From contig OY804575.1 in assembly GCA_963680875.1 (NCBI GenBank), forward strand, positions 32,516,494 to 32,580,493: a stretch of 64,000 bases of DNA, written 5' to 3'. Source of the stretch: Bathymodiolus brooksi. Lineage: Eukaryota > Mollusca > Bivalvia > Mytilida > Modiolidae. Of this stretch, positions 47,631-58,439 are shown one piece after another (position 1 is the first letter of the stretch; each line of letters starts with the position of its first letter). The notes under the pieces were generated by a model. That model worked only from the letters and a program-made list of their open reading frames with translations. It ran no database searches and was not told the DNA's origin. Made by a program: the position numbers and the translations under genes.

Positions 47631-47697
47631 CAAAAGCGTCGATCTTGTTGAAAATTAAACTTTGTATGAAAATAAAAGCTGTGAAATACCATTTCAT
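47631..47697 (-). CDS. First coding exon: signal peptide
   Basis: The minus-strand ATG at 47697 starts MKWYFTAFIFIQSLIFNKIDAF. This is a short charged start, a hydrophobic core (FTAFIFIQSLIF) and a small-residue end, which is a secretion signal. The exon is 67 coding nt and ends phase 1 at donor GTAAGA; the split codon joins to give Asp before NLAEMG. The chosen ATG is the first in this open stretch. The exon length, phase and hydrophobic profile agree with secreted lectins. The promoter and 5'UTR are not identified; the sequence upstream is AT-rich. Confidence 0.8.
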
Positions 47698-49540
47698 TTC
47701 GACTTTTGATCTACAAAAAAAGCAAAAGTATTATCACAAATTATTCGAAATATTTTATAGTGTCATGTAACTAAAATAATCTTCGTATAACAGGATACAA
47801 GTAAGACAGGAAAATATTTTCAGTAAACCAACAGATTTCAATATATTATTATTATCATATATATTATTGCAATACACGAAATTTGAAGGTGTTTTTACTA
47901 CATTTGTCAATGATGAATATCAAATATTATTTATGTGTATTTATCATGATAGGAAATGTTTGATTTATATACTTTTTCACTGCATATGATGAAACTGTCG
48001 AGAAATAGTCAAATGATGAAATCTTCTATATTTAGTCACAATAGGTGACTTAATACTGATCTACAAGGATATCGATTTCACAAAACTTGATGCAAAGGTC
48101 TGCGACAGCCTAACTAAAATGTTGCTCAGATGGTTCTTGGAATGGTCTCTTTAAAATATCAAATCTCTCCTTCAACTTAAAACGTATAACAATCTGTCTT
48201 CAAATTATCAACATTGTACTTGTGTAGACTTATAGACTACTGTGCGGGTGATACCCCCGAGAATTAAAATAAAAGTTCATCAGTAGAGGTATCGATACAT
48301 TGATAGTAATAAACATGTAAATATCTACTTTAGTGTACGCCTTTCTGTAATAACCTTCGCCAGGTACACTCACAGTCGGAAATATGGAGGAGTCAAAAAA
48401 TTCATAATTCTCTGGGAGCAAGAAAACCAAAGGACCTAAACATGATAGCTGCCTGGTCGAAATTAAAGTTAGTTTTAATAAGAATTGCATTACTTGAGAA
48501 ATTTCAATAATAAATATATCTGATAAATCATGTCAGTGCCGAAACTATGACTACTGAGCTGATGATACCCCAAGGGACTAAATGTCCATCAACAGAGGTA
48601 TAGACCAAGTAATTATCAAAAGCTTGTATATTTATATATATGATTTAGTACACTGCACGAGTCTCTGGAATAACATTCATCCGTACCGTACCGACAGTCA
48701 AAATATTAGAAATACAACATTTTGGTCTTTTTCAGTGAACAGAGAAAGCATTGGGTCAGGTGCGACCATATTGCGTACTTGATTGGATATAAATCTGGTT
48801 TCAATGACGGAACATTTCTTTTTACTATTATTATTATTCGTTGTATCACACCATGTTTGAAGGGAAAAAAGACAGCTTAGTGTTTTTAATCTGTTCATTT
48901 ATTTGTAACTTCTCTGTATATGTGCTATGTACTGTCAGTTTGAGAAATAAAGATTATTATTATTATTATTATAGCTCTTAATATTTTCATTTAAACTACT
49001 GTAATGTTGCAACTATTCGACTTCGTTTTGGGAACTGAATTATTTAAAAGACAATGGGTCTTGATTCCCATCTTGGATCTGAGAAAAAGTTGGATGCATG
49101 ATATTTATTTTTCTAATGAAAAACAGTACAGAACGCAACCCCATCTATATACCTGGGTCCCTGTGACAATCGAGGGCAATCATGCGTAGAATAAGGGTAT
49201 ATAAAATGCACAGAATGGAAATCTTCAAACCTTTCCCCTGGCCACAGCTCAGCTAGTTTTCGTCAAGGGCTTATTGATAGTTAACACGGTATCCAGTTTG
49301 ATGTCATTTATTAAATGACGTAAATTTTTCAAAACATAAAAGAACATATATACAATGAACAGGGAGTGTTTTTATAAAATATAAAAAAAAATGTTAAAAA
49401 ATAACAGTAGACACTCCATGATTGATATAACAAGTGCCTATGACAAAAAGGGTGGCGCTCAAAAACGACCACAGCACCAAAGATGAAATCTGCAGGGACA
49501 AACGTCTAAAACAAAGGTTAATAAATATAAAGCAGGAGGC
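47698..49540. other. Intergenic DNA upstream of the lectin gene with diverged repeats
   Basis: AT-rich sequence. Two diverged direct copies of one repeat lie at about 48232-48450 and 48545-48780 (gactact-g-g-tgat-accc ... agaggtat ... cagtc). A TTA microsatellite follows at 48953-48972. Small open frames here are not supported as genes. Promoter elements of the lectin gene must lie near 47.7-48 kb but I cannot point to a specific one. Confidence 0.55.
48953..48972. repeat. (TTA)n microsatellite at a probable retroelement tail
   Basis: About seven TTA units follow tgagaaataaagattatt, which resembles the LINE end at 56927-56945 (tgagaaataaagatata). This suggests a 3' tail insertion. Confidence 0.7.
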
Positions 49541-50310
49541 ATGTCACACATTATTGATGACTTTTTATTTGTAGAACCTGCCAATTCATCACAATGCTTT
49601 CATGATTTGCAAAATTTCTTACATTTATGCCAGAGATTAGGCGTCCCGATAAATATAAAAGTGGATTCAGAAATAATGGAAAGTCGCCTTCCACCAGACA
49701 AGATTGTCAAAATCAATACTGCACTAATATCAGCTATGCATAGGAAGAAAATCACCTTGCGATCTCTTCAGTCCTTAATAGGCTTACTTAATTTTGCTTG
49801 CCTGGTTGTCTGCCCCGGTCGAGCATTTTTACGTCACTTAGTTGACCTCACAGTGAAAATGATTAGCCCTTTTCATTTTATAATGCTTACATGTGAAGCG
49901 ATAACTGATTTGCAAGCATGGCAGTCTTTTATTGAAACTTTTAACGGAAAATTGGTTTTCCTTGCAGATAATTCGGTCACTTCTGACCATTTAAAGCTAT
50001 TTACTGATGCTTCATTAGATTCATTAGGATATGCAGCAGTGTTTGGAAGTTTATGGTTTACAAAGGCTTGTCCATCACATCTTCAACACTATAAAATAGC
50101 TGTCAAGGAGTTATCTCCCATTGTACTAGCATTGCAAATTTGGGGGGACAGCTTAAAAAATTGAAAGCTATTATTTGTTTGGGATAATCAAGCGGTCGTT
50201 GAAGTGATAAGCAAACAATCTTGCAAGGATAAATCGATTATGAAATTGATCCGTAGATTGGTGCTGGCTACTTGAAATTGCGAGCTAAGCATATCGCTGG
50301 CAAAAACAAA
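49520..50310 (+). pseudogene. DIRS-like reverse transcriptase/RNase H fragment
   Basis: The frame 49541-50164 begins HIIDDFLFVEP, the RT catalytic block (IDD), and continues LGVPINIKVDSEIM. It goes on through a connection domain (LRSLQSLIGLLNFACLVVCPGRAFLRHL) to RNase H (KLFTDASLDSLGYAAVF, HYKIAVKELSPIVLAL). After a stop at 50162 the frame continues with LLFVWDNQAVVEVISKQSC and then LRAKHIAGKNK, the later RNase H acidic and His blocks. The pattern resembles DIRS-order elements but differs from the Ngaro copy at 31-35 kb. There is no upstream RT fingers region and no recombinase, so this is a fragment. Confidence 0.75.
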
Positions 50311-50643
50311 AAAATAATTATGAAAACAAACTTGACGTCCACCCTGCTTATTTATAATAAATTAATAACACAAAGTAACAAACTCATTTGAATGGTAAAA
50401 ATGTTGATTTAATTAGAATTAACAATAAGCAGTAATTATTTGCACAAATCCTAAAACAAACCGTATATACCTAAAATTTAACATTTTTAAATTAATTTAA
50501 ATGTAGCTTACTTTAACTAATCAAGACACGTGACCATTACCCATAATCAGATTATAGAACAACAGCCTCACATAAATTCTTTTATATCCAATAAAATAGT
50601 ATTGAACAAATTGAGGGTCTAGAGGGGAGTGAAAATATAAACA
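50311..50643. other. Spacer, nothing recognised
   Basis: AT-rich sequence between the DIRS-like fragment and the LINE ORF1. It may include the LINE 5'UTR; no motif supports this. Confidence 0.4.
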
Positions 50644-51690
50644 ATGTCGAATACTGGGGAAAAAACACAGCAAAGGCAACGTCAAAGAAATGAAAATAAA
50701 AAGACATCGAAGGCACTACAAACACAAACGCAAATACAACCTCAACAACTATCAGAAGATTTAAACTCAAATAGGGATGTTTTGTATGTACAAAATGAAA
50801 TAAATCCTGATTCAGTACTAAGTAATCTCCTTCAACTTATGTCCAAAAAAGACACAAGATTGAACAGTATTGAGAAAAAAGTAACACAATCAGTTGATGA
50901 GCTAGATGAGATCAAAACATCAACTAAGTCTGTAACACAGAACGTATCTACAGTAGAAAGGGAGGTAACAACATTGAAACAAAAATACACACAAATTGAA
51001 GAACATACTTAAGGAATCAGTAACTTATTTGACGAAACAAAGAAGCATGCAAGAAGAACGATACCGAAATAATGAAGGTGAAAAGAGAAAATATTGCCGT
51101 GTTAAAGAAAAGTTGTCAGAGATGGAAACTGATATTAGAAAGTTTAAGAACGAGAGAGAGAAAATGAAGGAATCATTATTGGACTTAAAATGTAGATCGA
51201 TGAAATACAATCTGGTATTTACTGGTTTGAAGGAAACACCGTATTATAATACAGAACAAAAGCTACGTGGTTTCTTAGGACAAGAACTGGGAATCGAACA
51301 CTGGATAGAATTTGGTAATGTTCACCGTTTTGGTAAAAGAAACCCAGAGATTGAAAACATTTCGGAGAAAAGGTTATCCGATCCACAGACCGATAGTCGC
51401 TTGCTTGATCTCTCACAGGGATTTGGCATATGTCCTAGAAATGCGAATAACTGAAGGGGAAACCGTTTGGAATTAACCAACAGTCCCCGCTAGAAGTAGA
51501 GAACAAGCGGAAACAACTATATCCAGTGATGAAAAAAGCCCGAGATAATGGCCACTTCACAAGGATGGTGCGTGACACACTTTATATAGACAATAATATG
51601 CATACTCCACACAATGATGTGACGGAGGTCACAAATGTAACGGAAGTTGCAGTGGAAGCCCAGCTGTCCACTCCTCAGAACCCCCTTCGT
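50644..51690 (+). pseudogene. LINE ORF1 (L1 ORF1p-like), frameshifted
   Basis: The N-terminal part (50644-51012) is polar and Q-rich, then forms a coiled-coil-like heptad region (LNSIEKKVTQSVDELDEIK). After a frameshift at about 51000 the coil continues, followed by the RRM-like block RSMKYNLVFTGLKE and FGNVHRFGKR. After another shift near 51390 the C-terminal block VENKRKQLYPVMKKARDNG and LYIDN is readable. This order of coiled coil, RRM and C-terminal domain is that of L1-type ORF1 proteins, which bind element RNA. The copy is inactive. Confidence 0.75.
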
Positions 51691-51779
51691 ATCGACAAAC
51701 CAGTAAACGTCCACGGATCAGTTCTACCCCAGATATCTATTATTAGGAAAACCTAAGGACAAGTAACGATGATAATAAT

Positions 51780-52760
51780 ATGCTAACTATCTCCTCTGAT
51801 GAGCTAAATCCACCACGGACGAATGATTTAAATAATAGTAAATGTAAATTTAACTACCCAGAATTCATTGAAATGATAAATGATTTTGATATTCTATGTT
51901 TAGTTGAAACCAAAACTGATGTTTGTGATATTATAAATATACCAGGTTATACTGTCAAAATGAAAAATCTACTTTTTTATGTCGTTTAAAAAGTCAGGAG
52001 GTATAATTTTAGCATATAAAAATGAATATAACAAATATATTTCTGAATTACCTATGTAGTCTAATTTTACACTTTGGTTCAAAATAAATAAAAAATGGAC
52101 AGGCTGTGATGAAGATAGTATACATGGGATTGCATATATCCCACCGGAAAATTCTAAATATGCGTCGATTGACGCTTTAAGTGAAATTGAAAATGAGTTT
52201 CAAAGCTTTCAAAAAAAATATAAATATTTTTGTTTACATGGTGATTTTAATAGCAGGACTTCAAAAGAACCCGATGTTATTAATTTTGAAAGAGAATCAG
52301 GCAACGATGAGAATGTTGAACATTTATTTATAGATACAAGTAATGCATATATGTTGGAAGAATTAGGTATTCCCCTAAGACGGGCTAATGAAGATAAGGT
52401 TATAAACCAGTATGTTAGAAAATTATTGAATTTGTGTAAATATAATAATGTATTCATTCTAAATGGTAGAATAGGTGAGGACAAAGATATTGGTAAATTT
52501 ACATGTAAAAATGTTGGTGTTATAGACTATGCCATTGCATCTCCAGAGTACTTAAAGCATATTACTAATTTTCGAGTGTTAGAATTTAGTAAACTTCTTT
52601 CAGATGTCCATTGCCCAATATACATTTTTATTGATCATGTAAAACAATATTCATGTATGAGGTCATCGCCAAACATTATAGGTAACGATAACGTAGATAA
52701 AAACCACGCAGGTGGAAAAATTCTAAAAATGTCCTTTTTCTTGAAAATCTAGACTTAGAG
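51780..52760 (+). pseudogene. LINE ORF2 endonuclease domain (EEP family), broken
   Basis: Blocks in order are FDILCLVETKTD (catalytic Glu), SGGIILAYKNEY in a second frame, GDFNSRTS (Asp/Asn active site), GVIDYAIASPE and SDVHCPIYI (the SDH-type end). Stops near 52057 and frame changes near 51985 split it. Its known role is to nick target DNA to prime reverse transcription. Confidence 0.75.
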
Positions 52761-53279
52761 CTTATGAATGACTTAGAGAATTCTGTGATTAATCTCAGTC
52801 CGGAAAATTTCTCACAAACTGAACTTGATAATTGTGTTGAAAAGCTCAGTAAACTTTTGGAATTAAGAGATCGAGAAACATAAGAGAGAAAAAGAGTAAA
52901 GTAAGTGTATCTAAAAAACCATGGTTCAGATTAGACTGTAAATATGCTAGATAGAATTATAGAAAATAATTATAAAAAGAGTAGATATAAGAGAAATAAA
53001 ACAGAATCTTCAAAATTAGAAATGAAGAAGGCAGAAAAAAGAGCATAAAAAGCTGCTCGACATGAGCATCGTTCATCATAGAAAAGGAATGAGACAAAAG
53101 ATGAAGGAATTAAGGTAGAACAATAGTAAAAAATATTGAAATATATTAAATTCAGGTTGTCGTAAGAAGCAGCCAAATATTTCTATTAGCTCACTTTTTG
53201 ACTTTTTCAAAACAAATTAAATAAACTCCTCATAACATAGATACTGATCATGATCTCCTGGATATAGAACCTCATTTTA

Positions 53280-54470
53280 TAAATACCCCCATCAATGCAG
53301 AAATTACCGCAGATGATATATAAAAGTATATCAATGATTTAAAACCCGAGAAGGCATGTGGCGATGACAATATAATAAATGAATATATAAAATCATCAGC
53401 ACATTGGCTGATACCAATCTATGTTAAATTGGTTAATTAAATATTCGATTCAGGAAAAGTACCAGGTACGTGACTATCACGAAATATTATCTCCATATTC
53501 AAAAACAAGGGGAAATCTGATGATGCTAAAAATTATAGACCAATTTCGATTTTGAGCTGGATAGGGAAACTGTTTACCTCGATACTTAATAAAAGATTGA
53601 ATGCTTACTCCGACGATTTTTTGTTTATCAACGAAAGCCAAGAAGGTCTTAGACATGGGTATTCAACCAATGATAATATATTTTCTTTGTACTCAATTTT
53701 TGATTTTTTAACCTTGAAAAAGAAAACAATGTTCTGTGTATTCATAGATTTTGAAAAAGCTTTCGATACTGTTTGGAGAGAGGGCTTAAGGTGTAAATTA
53801 CTCATGAATCATATTAATGGTAAAATGCACATTGTAATAGTTAATTTGTATCATAATGTGAAATCTAGAATTACGTATGATAATGAATTTTCCAAATTTT
53901 TACATGTGGGAACGGAGGCAGATAAGGAAAATATTATTTCCTTTCCTATTTTCTTTATGCTTAAATGATTTGGAAACATTTTTAGAAAATAATAATGTAA
54001 CTGGTTTGAAAAATTTATCTGATGAATAAGAGCAAGAGCTTTGTTATTATACTAAATTATATGTGATTATGAATGCTAATGATACTGCTCTTTTGGCAAA
54101 ATCTACAATTAATTTACAAAATCTGTTGAATCTATTCTAAGTATATTGCATCAAATGGAAACTTAAAGTAAATATAGACAAAACAAAAACTATGATTCTT
54201 TCCAAGGGAAGATTACCAACAAACATTCATTTTAAGCATGGGGATAAGCATTTCGAGATTGTAAAATACTTTTTGTATCTTGGGATAAATTCAGTAGGTC
54301 AGGGTCATTTAGTAATGCTAAAAAAGAACTGGTGGACATGGGAACTAAAGATATGTAATAATAATTTATCTATACAATGTCAATTAGAACTATTTGACAG
54401 TATGGTCAAGCCAATAATACTTTATGGGTGTGAAACTTGGCGATTTGAAAATAACTAAATTATTGAAAGC
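53280..54470 (+). pseudogene. LINE ORF2 reverse transcriptase, broken
   Basis: Readable blocks are EKACGDDNI, NYRPISILSWIGKLFTSILN, ESQEGLRHGYSTNDNIF, FIDFEKAFDTVWREGL (catalytic Asp), then in another frame a degraded FADD-type block reading MNANDTALLAKS, where Asn replaces the first catalytic Asp. FHYLGI- and GCETW-type blocks follow at 54260-54450. The lost Asp and several shifts show long inactivity. Confidence 0.75.
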
Positions 54471-54618
54471 CTACATTTGAAATTATGTAAGCTACTTCTA
54501 CATCTAAAAACGTCAACTCCCGATTATATGGTCTACGGTGAACCAGGAAGACAGAATTGATATTAAAGTTAGAATGATAAATTTCTGGTGTAAAATTATT
54601 ATGGGGAAACAAAGTAAA

Positions 54619-54722
54619 ATTTCTCACATATGTTATAAATTACTTTATGACAATAATTTTTATAAGAGATGGATTATGGATAAAACATATCCAGTATATT
54701 TTAAATAAGGGTGGCTTATCAT
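54619..54722 (+). repeat. About 105-bp LINE segment repeated on both sides of the Tc1-like element
   Basis: This segment (tttctcacatatg ... aaataagggtgg-ttatca) recurs at 56278-56365 with about 10% differences and a small deletion. It is too long for a transposon target duplication (TA). Confidence 0.75.
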
Positions 54723-54727
54723 ATATA

Positions 54728-56266
54728 CACAAGGAAAAAGGTTAAGCACCCCAATGTTTTTTCTGAAATGACAAATGATACAAGTTTCACGAGATTACTG
54801 ACCAGATAATTTCAAGAACGCAATGGTGACCTGTTAGGACATTACATTGGCTGTAAGAAACCACAAAATAAATCAAGAAAATTTTTCATTTAATGAATAT
54901 TTTAATCACAATGTCACAAGGCCAGTTTTTGCAGTAAAACATGTCCATTTTAAGTATTGACCTTCACAGTTCACAAAGCACGATAAAACGTCACTTATGA
55001 ATCACCTGACGATATCTATTGTTCAAAGTTGAGTACCGGGTGTAACCCCCACGTGCTTGGATGACGGCCTCAACCATGCGTCTCATCCCTCCAGTTAGAC
55101 GTCGGATGTCCTGTTGTGATAGCTGCTGCCATTCCAGATGCAATGCTGCTTCCAACTGACGAATGTTTTACACAAGAGGTTCCCGAGCCTGCACACGACG
55201 GCCTAACATATCCCAAATATGCTCTATGAGATTCAAATCCGGGCTCATGGCTGGCCAAGGAACAGAAGTCACGGCTTCGCTTTGGAGATAGGCGGTTACT
55301 GCTCTTGAACGATGAGGCCTGGCGTTGTCATCCATATACACAGGCCTTGTAGCTAGTGGGTGGTTGTCGAAATGGGGGACAACAACTGGTTGCAAGACGT
55401 CTCTGATGTACTGATCACCAGTTAGGTTTCCTTGTATGGTGACTAAATCCAGCTTGCAGTCATGAGAGATACACCCCCAAACCATTACTGAGCCTCCACC
55501 GCAAGGGACAGTTGGCTGGATGTTTCTTGGGGTATAGGTTGTGTTTTTGTGTCTCCAAACCCTCATCCGGCCGTCAGTTACTTGAAGCAGAAACCGACTC
55601 TCGTCTGACCAATGTATCTTGCGCCATGTCCTTAAATTCCAACCACGTCGGGCAAAGCACCATGCCAAACGTGTTCGTTGATGTCGTTCTGCCAGCAGTG
55701 GACGTTTAATGACTCTCCTTGACTTAAGTCCCGCTGATTTCAGACGGTTTCTAACTGTTCTTGCTGACAGACGTCTATTGGGCATCCATTGTTTGAGTAC
55801 GGGACTGGTTGCCAATAGCATCCATCTAACCAAACGCTGCAATGCCCTGTCGTCACGATCTTGGCAAGTCTTTCACATTGTTGGTCTGTGTGTGTTTTCT
55901 CACCAGCATAGCCCATCTGATGTCCAATAGCTTTGAAGGACATCTTTGTTGTATGCATACCGAATATTTGCCATCTTTATGCTTCTGATATTCGTATCAT
56001 GTTTACTGAGAATGAATAATTCTTTTAAACACCAGACTTAAATACCCAAATTCGAAGCGTGAACATACTGAATTTTGAGTTATGCGTGAGAGGCATGGTT
56101 CACGTGCATGACTAGTAGACATTAGACATAATGGTCACACCTGTGTGAGCACATCTTTTTAATGGAACATTGTTCTTGCTATAATTAATATAAATTTTAG
56201 AATCTAAGCTTAGTGTAACTTATTATGTTTTAATATATCAGAGGGTGCTTAACTTTTTTCTTTGTG
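54728..56266 (-). mobile_element. Tc1/mariner-like transposon (DD34E), inactive
   Basis: This 1,539-bp element is flanked by TA. The ends are cacaaggaaaaaggttaagc and its inverted partner near 56243-56266 with two mismatches. A minus-strand transposase occupies the middle. The element lies inside the LINE and is therefore younger than it. Confidence 0.85.
54991..55973 (-). pseudogene. Tc1-like transposase, one nonsense codon and a 5' frameshift
   Basis: The main frame (55842 to 54991) has an HTH-like start (LSARTVRNRLKSAGLKSRR), the first catalytic Asp in HWSDESRF, the second in YMDDNARPH, and the Glu in SPDLNLIEHIWDMLGR, with 34 residues between the second Asp and the Glu (DD34E). A glycine-rich CGGGSVMVWGCIS stretch is also typical. 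A TAA at 55168-55170 interrupts the frame; the same frame then continues to a stop at 54991. A frameshift near 55845 separates the first helix region (FKAIGHQMGYAGE). The enzyme of this family cuts and pastes the element at TA. This copy is non-functional, but damage is light, so insertion is fairly recent. Confidence 0.85.
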
Positions 56267-56950
56267 TATATATCAAATTTCTCACATATGCTTAAATTAC
56301 TTTATAACAATAATTTTATAAGAGATGGATTATGGCTATTTCAAATAAGGGTGGTTTATCAAATATATGGCTATACCAGAATTGTATATCAGAAACATGG
56401 TTGGGTAATGCTGTTAAGATGAATTTAATAGATCAATTTAAATAGACTTGGAGTACATCTGTAGATAATTCACATAAGGCTTTGAATTATAGATTATACC
56501 AAAAGGGTGTATCTTTCGAAAATTATTTAGAAATTTTGAAGGATAAGGACTTATTTCCGTATCTGTAATCACATACTTCCCATTGAAATCGGTCGGTGGC
56601 ACAACGTAAATCGAGAGAATAGAGTATGTAATTTGTGTCAGGGTATGGAGTTGGGAGACGAGTTTCATTATTTGCTCGAATGCACTGAATTTATACAGGA
56701 CAGAGCCAGGTTGATTCCCCAAAAATACAGATATAGTCCAAAATACTATAAAATATTGTGCCTTGATGTGTTCAAATTATGTGGTTGAATTAAGTAAATT
56801 ATGTAAATTCAATAGAATAGATAACAGTAAAGTATGTCCTTAGGTTTGTTTACTTCCTTTCGGAAACTGATGTAAATATGTTTATATTTTTCATATTTAT
56901 CTCTTTACCATGTAACATGGTTATGAGAAATAAAGATATACTATTGAGTA
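56267..56950 (+). pseudogene. LINE ORF2 C-terminal end and 3' tail
   Basis: After the repeated segment the reading frames are broken, but a Cys-His unit is visible near 56625-56680 (CNLCQGMELGDEFHYLLEC in a shifted frame). It is followed by FIQDRARL and KYYKILCLDVFKL. This is the zinc-knuckle-like end found in bivalve LINEs. The tail has ggttatgagaaataaagata near 56921-56940. Confidence 0.65.
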
Positions 56951-58420
56951 TATTTCAGCTGTATTGTGGCGTGTAATTAACAGATTAAAATTAAACAATG
57001 AAATATGACTTACGACATTATGAATATCAATCTAAATACGTCTTTTAGAAATTGATACATGTCCTAGTTTCAATGACATATTGAAAACAACCTACATTAA
57101 CCATACCCAAAGTGAGCAGTTATACGATCTTTAAACTTCAGAACTTGTTTACCTTGTGGAAAATAAGCGTACATAGGGTCGACACGTGTAAGTTACTGTT
57201 AACATAAGATTGCATGAATATGGTTATGGACACGAACAAGTTAAATAAAGGGTAAAGAGATGAACAAATAAAGAAATTGTATTGAAAATAAATATGTAAG
57301 CAGAAAGTTAAAAAGGGGGTGGTAATTCCGTGCCACGAGCGCCTGTGGTATGACCTATTCATTTTAATTTTGTCTTCTCCCAAAGACTTTTACATTATTT
57401 ATCTTTCAAATCTCTTGACTATGGGCGTACCTTATGAATGTGTATTAGATTGGATGTTTACGTTATTTTTACTCTCACTTTGTCGATATCTCTGCTGGTG
57501 GACTGTTACTCCCCAAGGGTATCATCTGCCCAGTAATCAATTCTTCGCCACTGATATGCCATGCTCTATTAGATATATTTATTATTGAAATGTTCAGTTC
57601 CTCCATAATGTAATTATACTAAATCTATGGTTCTCCTTCAGGCATAGATAACAATAGCCGAATTTGACGACGCTGTTTAGATCCTTTCGTTTCCTTGCTC
57701 CAAAACATTTTAAATTATTTGGCTTTGCAATATTTTGACTTTGAGTGTATACGTACATGATGAACGTTATTCCAGAAACGAGTCTTGTGCTCTATGTTAG
57801 ATATATACGTATTTATTTTTACAAAATAACAAACACGAATAGAAATGACAAACTGATAATGGTTTTTTTTATGCAGAAATCGTACCTGACATCATATACT
57901 ACTTACTAACATCACACAATTAACATGTAATATGGCACCATGAACTTACAAGAAAACGCAATAGTTCAGTAACTTTTTCTATAACTTACCTGTTTACTGT
58001 CAATATTTCTAAATGTCCCACAAATAAATAGCATTAACCACAACTTGTATCTAAAATTATTTCTAGAAAACAATGCAAAAGTCTTCCCTATTTGAAGTAC
58101 AAGATCGTATACAGTGACTAATGATATAAGTGGGTAAGAAAAAAGACTAATTCAAATGGGATGGTATTCTTTAAGAGGACAGATTAGACTGTAATGATTC
58201 ATTTAACTTCCCGATGAAAGAGTCAAGTATCGTCAAAGTGTCTGTAGAACCCTTGCGATGTAACCTTTTACTACTTTGATGTCAATTATATTTAATATTT
58301 TTACTGGAATTATAACTTTTAACCATGGATAACGAGTTATTTATCGGTGAATTTGTTATCAAACGTGCTCTATGTTAATTTATACACACATATGTTCTAC
58401 GTTTACATTTTCTGAAAATG
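56951..58420. other. Intergenic DNA with a diverged repeat copy
   Basis: AT-rich. The stretch 57320-57590 contains ccccaagggtatcatctgcc, the reverse complement of the repeat at 48545-48600, so it is an inverted, diverged copy. No gene is supported; the 89-codon frame at 57319-57588 is repeat-derived. Confidence 0.5.
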
Positions 58421-58439
58421 TATAAAGATGGATATTACA

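Larger units (their letters stand above)
1..47697 (-). other. Inferred multi-exon gene: signal peptide, FTP lectin-like domain, many EGF-like repeats (3' end missing)
   Basis: This entry joins 26 coding exons on the minus strand. From the N-terminus they are a signal peptide exon, two exons of one fucolectin/F-type-lectin-like domain, one EGF-like exon, then the tandem array of 22 EGF-like exons. Every intron sits in phase 1, so any exon can be joined to any other in frame. I see GT and AG at every border. The predicted product is about 1,220 residues within the window and continues beyond base 1. Known proteins with eight-cysteine EGF repeats of this type (MEGF10/11, PEAR1, SCARF) act in recognition and phagocytosis at the cell surface. 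An N-terminal FTP domain would add glycan or ligand recognition. The link between the lectin exons (39-47.7 kb) and the array (below 31 kb) crosses an 8.2-kb intron holding two retroelements and is inferred, not shown. The array could instead belong to a neighbouring paralogous gene. Confidence 0.65.
50600..56950 (+). mobile_element. Decayed L1-type LINE, interrupted by a Tc1-like transposon
   Basis: ORF1 (50644-51690), endonuclease (51780-52750) and RT (53300-54470) are followed by a C-terminal region to about 54722. A Tc1-like transposon intervenes (54728-56266), then the LINE 3' end runs to about 56950 (tgagaaataaagata). Every part has stops or frameshifts. The flanks of the Tc1 element share about 100 bp of LINE sequence, so the right part may come from a second LINE copy or a local duplication. 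Confidence 0.75.

Noticed and set aside
48230..48490. 86-codon minus-strand frame upstream of the lectin gene
   Set aside because: It overlaps a diverged repeat also present at 48.55 and 57.4 kb, and has no domain or supported promoter.
55512..55930. Plus-strand frames opposite the transposase
   Set aside because: Shadows of the DD34E transposase on the minus strand.
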